DNA of 64,000 bases from Saprospiraceae bacterium (GTDB lineage Bacteria > Bacteroidota > Bacteroidia > Chitinophagales > Saprospiraceae). Below, piece after piece: positions 9,102 to 17,938 of the stretch (position 1 is its first letter; each line of letters begins with the position of its first letter). The translations under genes and the position numbers were made by a program. Below the pieces are notes generated by a model. That model was not told the DNA's origin. It saw nothing but the letters and a program-made list of their open reading frames with translations, and searched no databases. Location of the stretch: positions 2,772,501 to 2,836,500 of the forward strand of contig JADJWV010000002.1 of NCBI GenBank assembly GCA_016716185.1, in the 5' to 3' direction.

Positions 9102-11657
9102 TTATTTACTTTTCTCAATCATTTTCAACAATTGATCCACTTTTTGTTCAAGTGTCTGAATTCTGTTTTCCTGTTCCTGAATAGCTTTAATCGCAAGAAC
9201 GCTTAAAGCACTATAATCCAACATATAAATATCTTCACCTGTTTTGTCATTCATTGATTTACTAACAGCCTGCGGAAAAATTTTATACACCTGCTGTGCC
9301 AAAAGTCCTATGTTTTCCTTCTCTCTGGATTCATCGTGTATATAATTATAGGATACAGGTTCCAGGTTCATTATTGATGGAAGTACTGTATTCAGAGACT
9401 TTACATTCTCTTTTTCGCGCATATCGCTTAATTGAGTATAAGCCCCAGAAGTGTGATCAAATTTGCCAAGATTACTTCCGTTGTAGTACAGATTTAAATC
9501 GCCATTTTGGCTGTGGTAAATTTCCCAACTCTCCGTTTGACCTGCACGGTTGATCCCAATGCCAAATGATCCTGGTTGTGATATATAAAGTGGAAATGAA
9601 TTTGCCTGCGGAGCATTAACATCACCTGCCAATATTTTGTCGCTGTACAATACACCCCATCCTGCATTATTCACTAACATTCCTGCCTGTGCATTGCCGG
9701 AATGGTCAAATACAGTTACTGCCCCGGTATTTTCGTTTCCAGTCTCCCAATTAGGGCCAATTTTCACATTAACGTTTTCATTTTGTCCGTAGGTTTCGAT
9801 AATACCCGTTTTATCATTAAATAAGTCCCTTCCGATGAAACTTATCGGATTGCCATTCAAAGGATTCACAATAAAGTAACCAAACTGGCTTGAATAGCTT
9901 ACCAGTTCTCCTGTACTCCACCGTACCTGATATTCACCGTCAACAAACATTTCGCCATATCCCAATTCATTTACTTCCATTCCGGCACATGGTAAACTTA
10001 AATCATCCAATACTCCAATACCCCCATAATCAACATTGCTATGATGAACCGGGGTGCCTATATATGTATTGAGTGAGTTTTCTCCATAAGTGTTGATAAT
10101 TCCATAGTCCTTAAATCCGCCACAAAAGATTCTGTGTTCGTCTCCATAATTCAATTCAAAATATCCCGACCTCAGTTCATCCTGGTGAAAATTTACATAA
10201 GGAAATCCCTGGTCAAATAGCTGCAAGGTGCCGGATTTAGCAGGTAAATCACTCTGACCGAGATAGACGGTTTGAAAATTTACCTGATTGTGCATTTGCA
10301 ATGCATTTCCATTGATTGCCAACCTTTCAATAGCCTGAGGTAAACCAACGTCTTCTTTCTGATACAATCCCTGAGGGCCAAATTCCATTTTTCTGTATCC
10401 ATCGGTACTCTCCATACCAAACGCATTATTCTTAGAACTGTTTGGACCAAATTCTATTTCGAGTTGGTAATCCTTCAAAGTAGCTTTGCTGTCAAATAAC
10501 AAACCCACGCCTTTTGAAAATAGTTGAAGGCTGTCAATGGATAATAAACTTGATTTATTCAGATTTTGCTCTTCTCCATCAGCGAAATACAGGATGCCGT
10601 TATGCAATGAAGTACTCAAATTTGAAGGGTCATTTAAATGCAATCGCTCCGGAGAAATGAGTATGTTTTTTTGATTTTCCGTCATGTAACTTCCGTTGGA
10701 AAACATGTGGTGTTCTGCAGTCTGACTTTTTAATACATGGCTAAAATCACTGATCGTTGTAAAGTAACCGGAATTGGGCTTAGCGATGTGAAGACTATCC
10801 AGGCTCAGTTGAGAAAGCACATTTGAACCTGAAGCATTGAATTTTAACCGATTTGAAAACAGCTCAGAAAATGTACCGTTTCCATTGACATTATCAGCAA
10901 GAATTCCGGATGGAGTAATATTTACTCTGGATGGCTGATTATGTCCAACATGCAAGGATGTGCCGACGGTTTGTGATTCTGTAAACACCGTTCCTGCCAA
11001 ATAGCTTAATCCATTATTGACTTCCTTCGTCCATGGCGAAGCCAAAGGTTTCAAATCGACCATATTGCCATCTTCAATACTTAAAATGGAACCGTTGAGT
11101 TGCAAAAGTTGGTCATCGCTTCCCAAAGTGCCGTTTCCTTTTAAAACACTCAGATCGACTGAATTCATACCTGAAATACTCAATACTTTGCTGGTCGTAT
11201 CAAATACCAAAAACTGCATTTCATTGGCAGGATCCGCATCTGCATCATCATTGTTCTCAACGGTTGTTGCATGCAGTGCAAAAGGTACTGAAACCAAAGG
11301 ACTACTGCCAACCTGAACATATTGACTACCTCCAAGAACATCCATTCCAACCAACAACGAATATTTTTGTTTGCTCCAATCGAGTGTTGTGAGGCTTCCC
11401 AAAGATTGGTTGCCTTCTCCGATACGCAAATTAAAAACTCCTGTTGAAGAAGTTTGAACTTGGTGCGTTTCCCTGAACACAACATTGCCGGGATTCCCCC
11501 CACTGAATAGTTCAAATTGCAAACCGATCGTCTTGTTGGCAATAATGTTGTTGTTGAGATCTCTTGCCACCCCCTGGTAATTAAATGAGTATGGCGCTTG
11601 CGCACTGCTTGTTGAAACAGTGATTAATAGAAATAAAATAAAATTAATGTACCGCAT
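9102..11657 (-). CDS. Secreted tail-fibre-like protein with C-terminal S74 intramolecular chaperone domain
   Basis: This 851-residue protein has a signal peptide (to SSAQA) and an N-terminal 'YSFNYQGVARDLNNNIIANKTI' module found in many Bacteroidota surface fibres. A long beta-rich stalk without clear repeats follows. The C-terminal domain (about 740-851) matches the peptidase S74 / endosialidase intramolecular chaperone: 'LSDMREKENVKSL' carries the Ser744-Lys749 dyad, followed by 'GLLAQQV...FPQAV' and a terminal coiled coil (QEQENRIQTLEQKVDQLLKMIE). In phage fibres this domain trimerises the stalk and then cleaves itself off before the Ser. The same is inferred here for a cell-surface trimeric fibre. 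It lies 4 bp downstream of a mini T9SS protein gene, so the two are probably co-transcribed. Confidence 0.88.
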   Translation of the reverse strand: MRYINFILFLLITVSTSSAQAPYSFNYQGVARDLNNNIIANKTIGLQFELFSGGNPGNVVFRETHQVQTSSTGVFNLRIGEGNQSLGSLTTLDWSKQKYSLLVGMDVLGGSQYVQVGSSPLVSVPFALHATTVENNDDADADPANEMQFLVFDTTSKVLSISGMNSVDLSVLKGNGTLGSDDQLLQLNGSILSIEDGNMVDLKPLASPWTKEVNNGLSYLAGTVFTESQTVGTSLHVGHNQPSRVNITPSGILADNVNGNGTFSELFSNRLKFNASGSNVLSQLSLDSLHIAKPNSGYFTTISDFSHVLKSQTAEHHMFSNGSYMTENQKNILISPERLHLNDPSNLSTSLHNGILYFADGEEQNLNKSSLLSIDSLQLFSKGVGLLFDSKATLKDYQLEIEFGPNSSKNNAFGMESTDGYRKMEFGPQGLYQKEDVGLPQAIERLAINGNALQMHNQVNFQTVYLGQSDLPAKSGTLQLFDQGFPYVNFHQDELRSGYFELNYGDEHRIFCGGFKDYGIINTYGENSLNTYIGTPVHHSNVDYGGIGVLDDLSLPCAGMEVNELGYGEMFVDGEYQVRWSTGELVSYSSQFGYFIVNPLNGNPISFIGRDLFNDKTGIIETYGQNENVNVKIGPNWETGNENTGAVTVFDHSGNAQAGMLVNNAGWGVLYSDKILAGDVNAPQANSFPLYISQPGSFGIGINRAGQTESWEIYHSQNGDLNLYYNGSNLGKFDHTSGAYTQLSDMREKENVKSLNTVLPSIMNLEPVSYNYIHDESREKENIGLLAQQVYKIFPQAVSKSMNDKTGEDIYMLDYSALSVLAIKAIQEQENRIQTLEQKVDQLLKMIEKSK

Positions 11658-11661
11658 TTTA

Positions 11662-12120
11662 TTAAATTTTAGTGAGTTTACTTGAATATATTAATTTCTG
11701 ATTGGAATTAATCGCAATGATGTACACCCCTGGTGTAAATTCTGAAACATCAATCTGTCTATTTCCAGAGGTAATGCTTCCGGATAAAACCCGATTTCCC
11801 AGCATATCTGTAAAACTGATTTGCATCGCCTCGTTACAATCTTTACATTCCAAAATAATGGAGTTCATAGCTGGATTAGGATATATTTGAATATTAAACT
11901 TCCCTTCCGAGTATACCGAAGTGATGATTATATACTGATTATGAAATCCTTGTTGAACGACAGGCGTGGCACCTATCTGTTCAACTGCCAGTTCACCAAG
12001 CGTAAAAGCATGTAAATTATTATCGGCCGCATTTCCCAATACATAGGATGAAATACTTTGGGAGGAAAGACATTGTTTATTCGTAAAAAAGATGATCAAG
12101 CTCAAATAGATTATTTTCAT
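11662..12120 (-). CDS. Small T9SS sorting-domain protein
   Basis: This 152-residue protein has a signal peptide, a short beta region ('SSYVLGNAADNNLHAFTLGELAVEQI...VVQQGFHNQ') and then a complete T9SS type A sorting domain beginning 'FNIQIYPNPAMNSIIL' and ending in SSKLTKI. This 'leader plus sorting domain' architecture occurs throughout Bacteroidota, often beside large fibre genes. Its function is not established. It is the first gene of a two-gene unit with the S74 fibre (4-bp gap), so it could act as an anchor or carrier for it, which is inference. Confidence 0.85.
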   Translation of the reverse strand: MKIIYLSLIIFFTNKQCLSSQSISSYVLGNAADNNLHAFTLGELAVEQIGATPVVQQGFHNQYIIITSVYSEGKFNIQIYPNPAMNSIILECKDCNEAMQISFTDMLGNRVLSGSITSGNRQIDVSEFTPGVYIIAINSNQKLIYSSKLTKI

Positions 12121-12378
12121 TTATTAAAATTTTCACAAAGATTGCGGTTATGAAGATTCCATAAAATTCGAATTAGAATTTGGCAGAAATGAATGAGGAA
12201 TTGATCAAACCGCTTCTAAAAAGGCAGTCATCCAAAATCTGCATAAGTCATAAAGAACTCATTCATATATACTACTTCAAGGAGTTCATACAACTTCTGA
12301 AATAAGCTCGTTTTGGCCAAATTCTCACTGAATATGATCCGGCGCTCATTACAGCGCATTTTGATGGCCGCGTATATT

Positions 12379-12386
12379 TATATTTG
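12379..12386 (+). promoter_or_regulatory. Candidate -7 element (TATATTTG) directly upstream of the sensor kinase start
   Basis: Matches TAnnTTTG and ends 5 nt before the predicted TTG start at 12392. If the element is used, transcription would begin at or very near the start codon. A TTG lies 15 nt upstream, short of the usual 17-23 nt spacing. Confidence 0.35.
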
Positions 12387-12391
12387 TCAGC

Positions 12392-15300
12392 TTGAAAGCA
12401 CACTGGTTAATATTATTATACTCCCTGTTTTCCCAGCTTGGGTCGGGGCAAATGCTACCCTATAAGGTTTATACAAAAGAGGATGGGCTGATCAACAACT
12501 TTGTTTCTTCAGTTTTAGAGGATCACGATGGCTTCCTTTGGTTGGGCACCGAAGATGGTATAGCCAGATTTGACGGAAACAGATTTGTAAATTATAAAGC
12601 AAACGATGGTGTATTTGGTCTGACTAATAAAATATTTCGTGTATTAATGGCAGAAGCTAACGGAAACTTATGGGTCAGCAATTATTACAACAGTCTTTTC
12701 CTGATCAACACCCGCAACAAAAAGCTGATCAAACATTACGTTATAGAAACTAGTTTCGGAAATGAAGTTTCCCTGATGTTCCAGGACAAGAACAAAAATT
12801 ACTGGTTAGGTATTCAGGGGGTAGGTTTGTGTTCTTTTCAACCCGATTCTTCAAAATTTAACTTTATCCCTACATTCACGGATGAAAGTGAATTGGCCGC
12901 TGAAAACAGATTCCAATTATACTTTAGCAACAGTTTTTTCCCGGACTCCGACAGTTCAAATATATATTGGATTCCAACTCTTTGTGGCTTACTAAGGCTG
13001 GATGCCTCCCGTAAATTTTGCAGTTACACATTTAATAAAAAAGATCAATTGGCATTTTCGGGAAGACATTCAATTTCTTTAAATAACAATATTTATTCGG
13101 GTTCCTGGAGTGATGGAGTAATTATGGTCAACTCTTCGCGCGACACGCTATTTAAATTTAAACCGGCCAATGAAAAAATCTTTGCAGTGTCTACTTTAGC
13201 TGATCTGGGTGACTCAAAAAATATTATCATGCAAACCCAGAATGGGTTAGCCCTCTTTAATTCATTAGACAAGAAATTTAATTACATTGAAAATCTACAA
13301 CATTTTAAATATGGACAAAGATTATTCAAATCCTCAAATGGATTAATCTGGATGGCAAGTTGGGGCGAAGGCTTAATAAAAATCCAACCGAAAGCTTTCT
13401 TGAAGGGTCAGACCAAAGTAAACAAAGAAATTCGCTTTTTAGAAGTTATTGGGAATCAAATTCACGCAATTACTTCCAGGCAAAATTACCTGGTGCTGGA
13501 TCATGAATTAAATGCAGTCACCACTTTAAAAATACCTTTGTCCCGCAAGGACGATAAAATAATTAAAATTATAAAAGATCAACAGGGAAGGACTATCCTG
13601 TTAAGTTATTACGATATATTCAGGTTAGATCCGTATCATAAAACAATAAAGTCACTCAAAACTAACAACTGGAAACAAGTTATTATTGAATCCAACTATT
13701 TTTGGGACATTGAGACAAAGGAGTCTGATGATGAAATTTATTACATAGCTACACAAAACGGTGGGATCCTTGTAATGGATTCGCGCAGCCAACAAACCAG
13801 GTGGTTCAGAAATGAACCACAGAATCCTCACTCCATTAAAGTACATTATTCCATAGGCTTTCTATCAAAAGACCAAAAGGGAAATCTGTGGGGAAGCGGT
13901 TGGGGAATATTTTGCATGGACAAAAACGAACGCTTTATAAATCTCGATCCGATTTTAAAACAGAACTCAGATCTGGTAAGATTCAGTGCACAACCGCTTT
14001 GTGCCTTTGGTGAAGACCAAATGATTACTATTTCTGATGTTGGGGCCTGGTATTCATTAAAGAAAGAAAATGACAACATAATAGTCTCTTCTCTTAATGA
14101 CAATAATAAAGTTACATCACATACATATCGAAAACTCCGTTACGATCATTTCGCAGAATCTGTTTTTGCATTCGGTGAATCTGGCCTCATGAGGTTAAAG
14201 CTGAAAGATTCCAGCATACTTAAATATGACCTTCATAGCGGTTTTATTAAAGTATATGATATGCAACGTATGGACAGTTCAAAATTATTATTGGCAACTG
14301 ATGCAGGACTGATTCTGTGGGATGAATCTGATCTTGAAAATGAGGCGCCGGAAAGTGGAAAAATATACATTGAAAATTTTCGTGTATTTGACCAACCCAT
14401 CGAACAAAATATAAATGAAGTTAACAAGATTCTACTTTCATATTCACAAAATTTCTTTTCGGTGGAGTTTGGGATTCAAAATTATTTTAGTGAAGATGCA
14501 CATGAGTTTGAATATAAACTTGCAGGAGTTGACGATGATTGGGTAGCTGCAGGGCTTCGCAATTATGCTGGTTATACAAATATCGGAGGAGGTAATTTTA
14601 TTTTTTCCCTCCGGAGTAAAAATGCACCGGGTATCATTAATTTTAATGAAATTGTGGTCTCCACCCCATTTTGGAAACAGCTTTGGTTTTTGTGCTTGAT
14701 CGTCTTAGTCATTGGCTTTGCTATATATACATGGAATAGAAGCCGGATTCTAAGAATAAAAAAAGAAGCAGCTAAGGACGCTGATTTTCATAAAAAAATT
14801 GCGGAAGTTGAGATGAAAGCGCTTCGTTCGCAAATGAATCCACATTTCCTGTTTAATTCACTCAATGCAATTAAATATTATGTTGTAAAAAAGGATCCGG
14901 ATAAAGCAGCAGATTATCTAACAAGTTTTTCCAAATTGATACGAATGATCCTAAACAATTCAAATCAGAAATTAATTTCCCTCAAAGATGAAATGTCAGC
15001 TGTCCAATTATATATCCATATTGAAAATCTGCGATTCGATCATGGATTTGATTATAACATCAGTATAGATCAAAATATTGACACCGAAAAAACTATGGTA
15101 CCACCCCTGCTTTTCCAGCCTTACATAGAAAATGCGATCTGGCATGGGCTCATGCATAAGACCGATGGACTACCAAGACTTGAAATTGCCCTGGTATCAA
15201 TACCGAATGGAATTGAATGCACCATTACAGATAATGGGATCGGAAGGCAAAGGGCTGCTGAAGTTAAGAGTAAAACTGCTGATAAAAATAAATCATGGGG

Positions 15301-15442
15301 TATGACCATAACCAAAAGCCGGATGACCTACAGCGAAATAACATCAGATCTTGCTTATGAAGAAAAAGTCATTGATCTTTACGATAGTAAAAACGTTCCC
15401 AATGGGACCAAAGTGATCATTTCAATCCATAAAAAATGGTAA
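12392..15442 (+). CDS. Two-component sensor histidine kinase with two-component-regulator propeller (LytS-type kinase domain)
   Basis: This 1016-residue protein has a TTG start and a signal peptide (MKAHWLILLYSLFSQLGSGQ). A periplasmic beta-propeller spans about 25-640, recognisable from 'VSSVLEDHDGFLWLGTEDGIARFDG'-type blades ('GLIWMASWGEGLIK', 'GNLWGSGWGI'). A Y_Y_Y-type domain follows at about 680-755 ('FEYKLAGVDDDWV'), then one membrane helix at about 762-782. The His_kinase domain has the phospho-acceptor His818 in 'QMNPHFLFNSLNAIKYYV' and an ATP-binding 'DNGIGRQRAAEV' segment. It probably senses an extracytoplasmic ligand and phosphorylates the LytTR regulator whose start overlaps its stop by 7 bp. 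The kinase is close to the LytS/YehU family rather than the classical HisKA type, and the ligand cannot be deduced. Confidence 0.93.
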   Translation: MKAHWLILLYSLFSQLGSGQMLPYKVYTKEDGLINNFVSSVLEDHDGFLWLGTEDGIARFDGNRFVNYKANDGVFGLTNKIFRVLMAEANGNLWVSNYYNSLFLINTRNKKLIKHYVIETSFGNEVSLMFQDKNKNYWLGIQGVGLCSFQPDSSKFNFIPTFTDESELAAENRFQLYFSNSFFPDSDSSNIYWIPTLCGLLRLDASRKFCSYTFNKKDQLAFSGRHSISLNNNIYSGSWSDGVIMVNSSRDTLFKFKPANEKIFAVSTLADLGDSKNIIMQTQNGLALFNSLDKKFNYIENLQHFKYGQRLFKSSNGLIWMASWGEGLIKIQPKAFLKGQTKVNKEIRFLEVIGNQIHAITSRQNYLVLDHELNAVTTLKIPLSRKDDKIIKIIKDQQGRTILLSYYDIFRLDPYHKTIKSLKTNNWKQVIIESNYFWDIETKESDDEIYYIATQNGGILVMDSRSQQTRWFRNEPQNPHSIKVHYSIGFLSKDQKGNLWGSGWGIFCMDKNERFINLDPILKQNSDLVRFSAQPLCAFGEDQMITISDVGAWYSLKKENDNIIVSSLNDNNKVTSHTYRKLRYDHFAESVFAFGESGLMRLKLKDSSILKYDLHSGFIKVYDMQRMDSSKLLLATDAGLILWDESDLENEAPESGKIYIENFRVFDQPIEQNINEVNKILLSYSQNFFSVEFGIQNYFSEDAHEFEYKLAGVDDDWVAAGLRNYAGYTNIGGGNFIFSLRSKNAPGIINFNEIVVSTPFWKQLWFLCLIVLVIGFAIYTWNRSRILRIKKEAAKDADFHKKIAEVEMKALRSQMNPHFLFNSLNAIKYYVVKKDPDKAADYLTSFSKLIRMILNNSNQKLISLKDEMSAVQLYIHIENLRFDHGFDYNISIDQNIDTEKTMVPPLLFQPYIENAIWHGLMHKTDGLPRLEIALVSIPNGIECTITDNGIGRQRAAEVKSKTADKNKSWGMTITKSRMTYSEITSDLAYEEKVIDLYDSKNVPNGTKVIISIHKKW

Positions 15443-16194
15443 CTGGAATAAATGCCATCATCATCGACGACGAAAAATTTTGTTGTGAAATGTTGCAATA
15501 TGAATTGGACCTAAACTGCCCGGAAGTAAGAATTATAGATATTTGCAACAGCGGGAAAGAAGGCATTCTGTCTATTAGAAAAAATCAACCAGATCTGGTA
15601 TTTTTAGATATTGAAATGCCATACATGAATGGTTTTGAAATGCTTAAACATCTCGATACTGATTCTTTCCAAACCATTTTCACTACAGCTTATGATCAAT
15701 TCGCCCTGGATGCTATAAAAGTAAATGCATTGGATTATCTGCTCAAACCGGTAAGTGGAGATGATTTAAGCACTGCCATTGCTAAAATTAAATCAAGAAT
15801 GATGGCCAATACTACCATGCACGGCTTGAAAAAAATGTTGAATGAAATGGTCGGTAACGTGACTGTGGAAAAGAAAATTGCCTTGCCAACTTCCGAAGGA
15901 GTTGAAATGGTGAAACATAATCAAATTCTTTACATTGCTGCAGACAACAACTATACCATCTTCAACTTGGCCGACGGAAGGAAAATAATGCTTTCAAAGC
16001 ATATGAAATACATCGAGGATTTGTTATCCCCATATATGCAATTCTTCCGTATTCACCAATCATATCTCATCAATATCAATTATATTGAAAAATATCATAA
16101 AGGAAGTGGTGGTACCGTAATTATGGCTGATCAATCGGAATTACCCGTGAGTAAAAATAAAAAAGATGATTTATTATTGATGTTAGGGATTTGA
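15436..16194 (+). CDS. LytTR-family response regulator
   Basis: This 252-residue protein has a receiver domain (about 1-125) with acidic 'DDE' at 13-15, phospho-acceptor Asp58 in 'VFLDIEMP' and the conserved Lys in 'LDYLLKPV'. A C-terminal LytTR DNA-binding domain (about 145-250) follows, with 'ILYIAADNNYTIF', 'LSKHMKYIEDLL', 'FFRIHQSYLINI' and 'LPVSKNKKDDLL'. The start ATG lies within the last codons of the kinase gene (ATGGTAA), indicating translational coupling and a cognate pair. Its targets are unknown. The adjacent secreted-protein genes are candidates but nothing in the sequence proves it. Confidence 0.95.
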   Translation: MVTGINAIIIDDEKFCCEMLQYELDLNCPEVRIIDICNSGKEGILSIRKNQPDLVFLDIEMPYMNGFEMLKHLDTDSFQTIFTTAYDQFALDAIKVNALDYLLKPVSGDDLSTAIAKIKSRMMANTTMHGLKKMLNEMVGNVTVEKKIALPTSEGVEMVKHNQILYIAADNNYTIFNLADGRKIMLSKHMKYIEDLLSPYMQFFRIHQSYLININYIEKYHKGSGGTVIMADQSELPVSKNKKDDLLLMLGI

Positions 16195-16272
16195 ATGTTC
16201 TTACTCCTTTGCATCCTGCTTTAATCATCGACTAAATACCAATCACATCCACCCCACTCCAGACGTTGTCAG

Positions 16273-16530
16273 ATGAACAAGAGTTTTCAAATAAAACGAA
16301 CTGTACTGATTTGCTTATTATTTATTGGACGTAGCCTGACTACTTATTTAAAAAGCCAGGAAAACCACAGTTCAAATCCGAAACGCTCAGGTTTACCTCA
16401 AAATCAGATGCCACTTTCTACAACATCAGATCCGGGCATTGAAGGGCCACATGACGGGATTTATTTTTATACCAATCATTTATTCGTTAGACTCCAGAAC
16501 CATAACTTGGCAACACAAAATGCACAATAA
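16273..16530 (+). pseudogene. Truncated paralogue of the secreted protein at 17939-19369
   Basis: The 85 codons encode a signal-peptide-like start and then 'SQENHSSNP...LPQNQMPLSTTSDPGIEGPHDGIYFYTNH'. This aligns with 'SQEIHPINQ...LATDQMLRPMTLDLGIDGPNAGIYFHAG' at the start of the 476-residue protein 1.4 kb downstream. After the shared roughly 65 residues the frame leaves the homology and stops. It is best explained as the 5' stub of an ancient tandem duplicate. A short secreted peptide remains possible. The toxin-antitoxin pair sits between the two copies. Confidence 0.6.
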
Positions 16531-16960
16531 AATACAAATCAAACAAATTCAATGCATTATTGAGCTCATGTCAAATTTATATATTATTATAATGAAAAAT
16601 ATAACTACTTAGGTTCCTAACTAAAACGATTGCACAGGCCTTAGCTTCTATTTCTCTTCTTGTACAATTTTCAGAAAAACGTATTAAAAACAAATCCCTG
16701 CCATTTGTATGGCATATTGTATTGCTCTATACAATAAAATACACACAGGCAATACCCAAAATATTGATCTGCTACATTTCGGAAATAAGAGATAATTTGG
16801 GTGTTCTGATCTCCCCATCAGTGCTGATCGGGCTGATCCTCTATTCCTATAAAAAATCCATGGGTAGAGAAATTCACTTCTATTTATCCTTTTTGAATTT
16901 GATTTCAATCATGGTTATTTTTATGGTGTCCAATTTTCCCTGAATTCAACCAGCAATTGT
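16531..16960. other. Intergenic region, no supported gene
   Basis: An open frame on the plus strand (about 16605-16943) has no ATG and no recognised homology. It could encode a short hydrophobic peptide from a TTG at 16722. Around 16813-16832 lies CCCCATCAGTGCTGATCGGG, a near copy of the 8988 palindrome. I see nothing else here. Confidence 0.5.
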
Positions 16961-17308
16961 CTAACTGATATCGAAAATAATTTGAATGTTGGCTTTAACT
17001 TGATCAGCAAGGTTCGTTGGCAATTCACCCACTTTTCTCAATAATCTTCTGTTATCTATCGCCCTAATCTGATCGATCATAATATCGCAATCTTCCTGAA
17101 CATTGGCCATTCCTCTTTTTAAATGAACTCTTAATATCAGCGCTCGCTTTTCAACCTGTGCTGTGATCGGACAAATCAGCGTTGAAGGATGTAAAGTCTT
17201 GTTGAGTAAATTGGTTTGAACAATCAGGACGGGTCGAATTTTACCAGGCTCCGTTCCGATTTGAGGGCTAAGATCCGCGATCCAAATTTCACATTGCTGA
17301 ACGCTCAT
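16961..17308 (-). CDS. PemK/MazF-type toxin (endoribonuclease family)
   Basis: About 115 residues from the preferred start MSVQQCEIW; an upstream in-frame ATG at 17329 would add 7 residues. Motifs 'EIWIADLSPQIGTEPGKIRPVLIVQTN', 'STLICPITAQ' and a C-terminal 'DCDIMIDQIRAID' are typical of PemK/MazF, ribosome-independent mRNA interferases that cleave single-stranded RNA at short sequences. The start lies within the last 20 bases of the antitoxin gene, the usual type II toxin-antitoxin coupling. Expression should be repressed by the antitoxin-toxin complex at the palindromes upstream of the antitoxin. Confidence 0.92.
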   Translation of the reverse strand: MSVQQCEIWIADLSPQIGTEPGKIRPVLIVQTNLLNKTLHPSTLICPITAQVEKRALILRVHLKRGMANVQEDCDIMIDQIRAIDNRRLLRKVGELPTNLADQVKANIQIIFDIS

Positions 17309-17528
17309 CTTCAATTTGTTCAAAATCATTTAATACGTTCATGGATTCTTTTCTGACGAGCTTTGAATCTATTAATAGCTGTTCTTCTAAAATAGATTTA
17401 CGTTGGATGCTATTGTAATACGCTAAAGCTAAATTGATGTACCTGTTTCTGGGAATTTTGATTTTATCCAGAATTTTATCGGTCTCCACAAAAACGGTAT
17501 CATCAATTTTTAAAGAAATCGTTTTCAT
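17289..17528 (-). CDS. Antitoxin of the PemK/MazF pair
   Basis: 79 residues. The first about 45 ('MKTISLKIDDTVFVETDKIL...PRNRYINLALAYYN') have the pattern of a ribbon-helix-helix DNA-binding domain. The acidic tail (DFEQIEDERSAM) would thread into the toxin. It precedes and overlaps the toxin gene and would bind both the toxin and the operator-like repeats just upstream (17549-17583). Confidence 0.88.
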   Translation of the reverse strand: MKTISLKIDDTVFVETDKILDKIKIPRNRYINLALAYYNSIQRKSILEEQLLIDSKLVRKESMNVLNDFEQIEDERSAM

Positions 17529-17548
17529 TCGCTCGTTTTTTAATTAAA

Positions 17549-17583
17549 TAGTATATACTAATATTATACAAATATAGTATACT
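17549..17583 (-). promoter_or_regulatory. Antitoxin promoter flanked by two AGTATA palindromes (candidate autoregulatory operator)
   Basis: Two dyads sharing the AGTATA half-site, TAGTATATACTA (17549-17560) and AGTATACT (17576-17583), bracket and overlap a TATATTTG -7 element on the minus strand (17569-17576), 40 nt upstream of the antitoxin ATG. Ribbon-helix-helix antitoxins commonly bind such tandem palindromes over their own promoter. A matching -33 TTG is not evident. Confidence 0.5.
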
Positions 17584-17938
17584 CTTTGGATATTTTAAAA
17601 TTTCATTATGATCACCGTAAAATACCCTTTATAAAAAGAAATATTTAGGATTAAATTGTAAAAAAGAAAAATAAAATCGTTGCATTAATATATTTATCAT
17701 TATATTATATATTTAATTTATTATAATATTTAAGAATTTGAACAAAAATTATGGACATCGACTCCTATATCACTACACAGTGTTTGCTCCTTATAAATTT
17801 TGCTAAAAATGAGTCTCTTCATCGTAATATTGCCCCTTCAGGTTTGTTGTCCATATCACCCAGGCCATAGTGAAAAAATAGAGCTATTCATCACAAACAC
17901 CTTCTCCTATTCGTTGCCTGATAATAGACACAAATCCA
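17584..17938. other. AT-rich intergenic region
   Basis: About 350 bp between the divergent antitoxin promoter and the T9SS gene at 17939. It is very AT-rich (17640-17750) and would suit promoter activity, but no full -33/-7 pair was found. I see no ORF or RNA gene. Confidence 0.5.

Noticed and set aside
8908..9135. 75-codon plus-strand ORF after the CA repeat
   Set aside because: It overlaps the 3' end of the S74 gene, contains a palindrome and has no protein-like motif or ribosome-binding context.
16684..16943. Overlapping ORFs on both strands, including a hydrophobic one from a TTG
   Set aside because: No ATG, no family resemblance and poor conservation signals; kept only as a note on the intergenic region.
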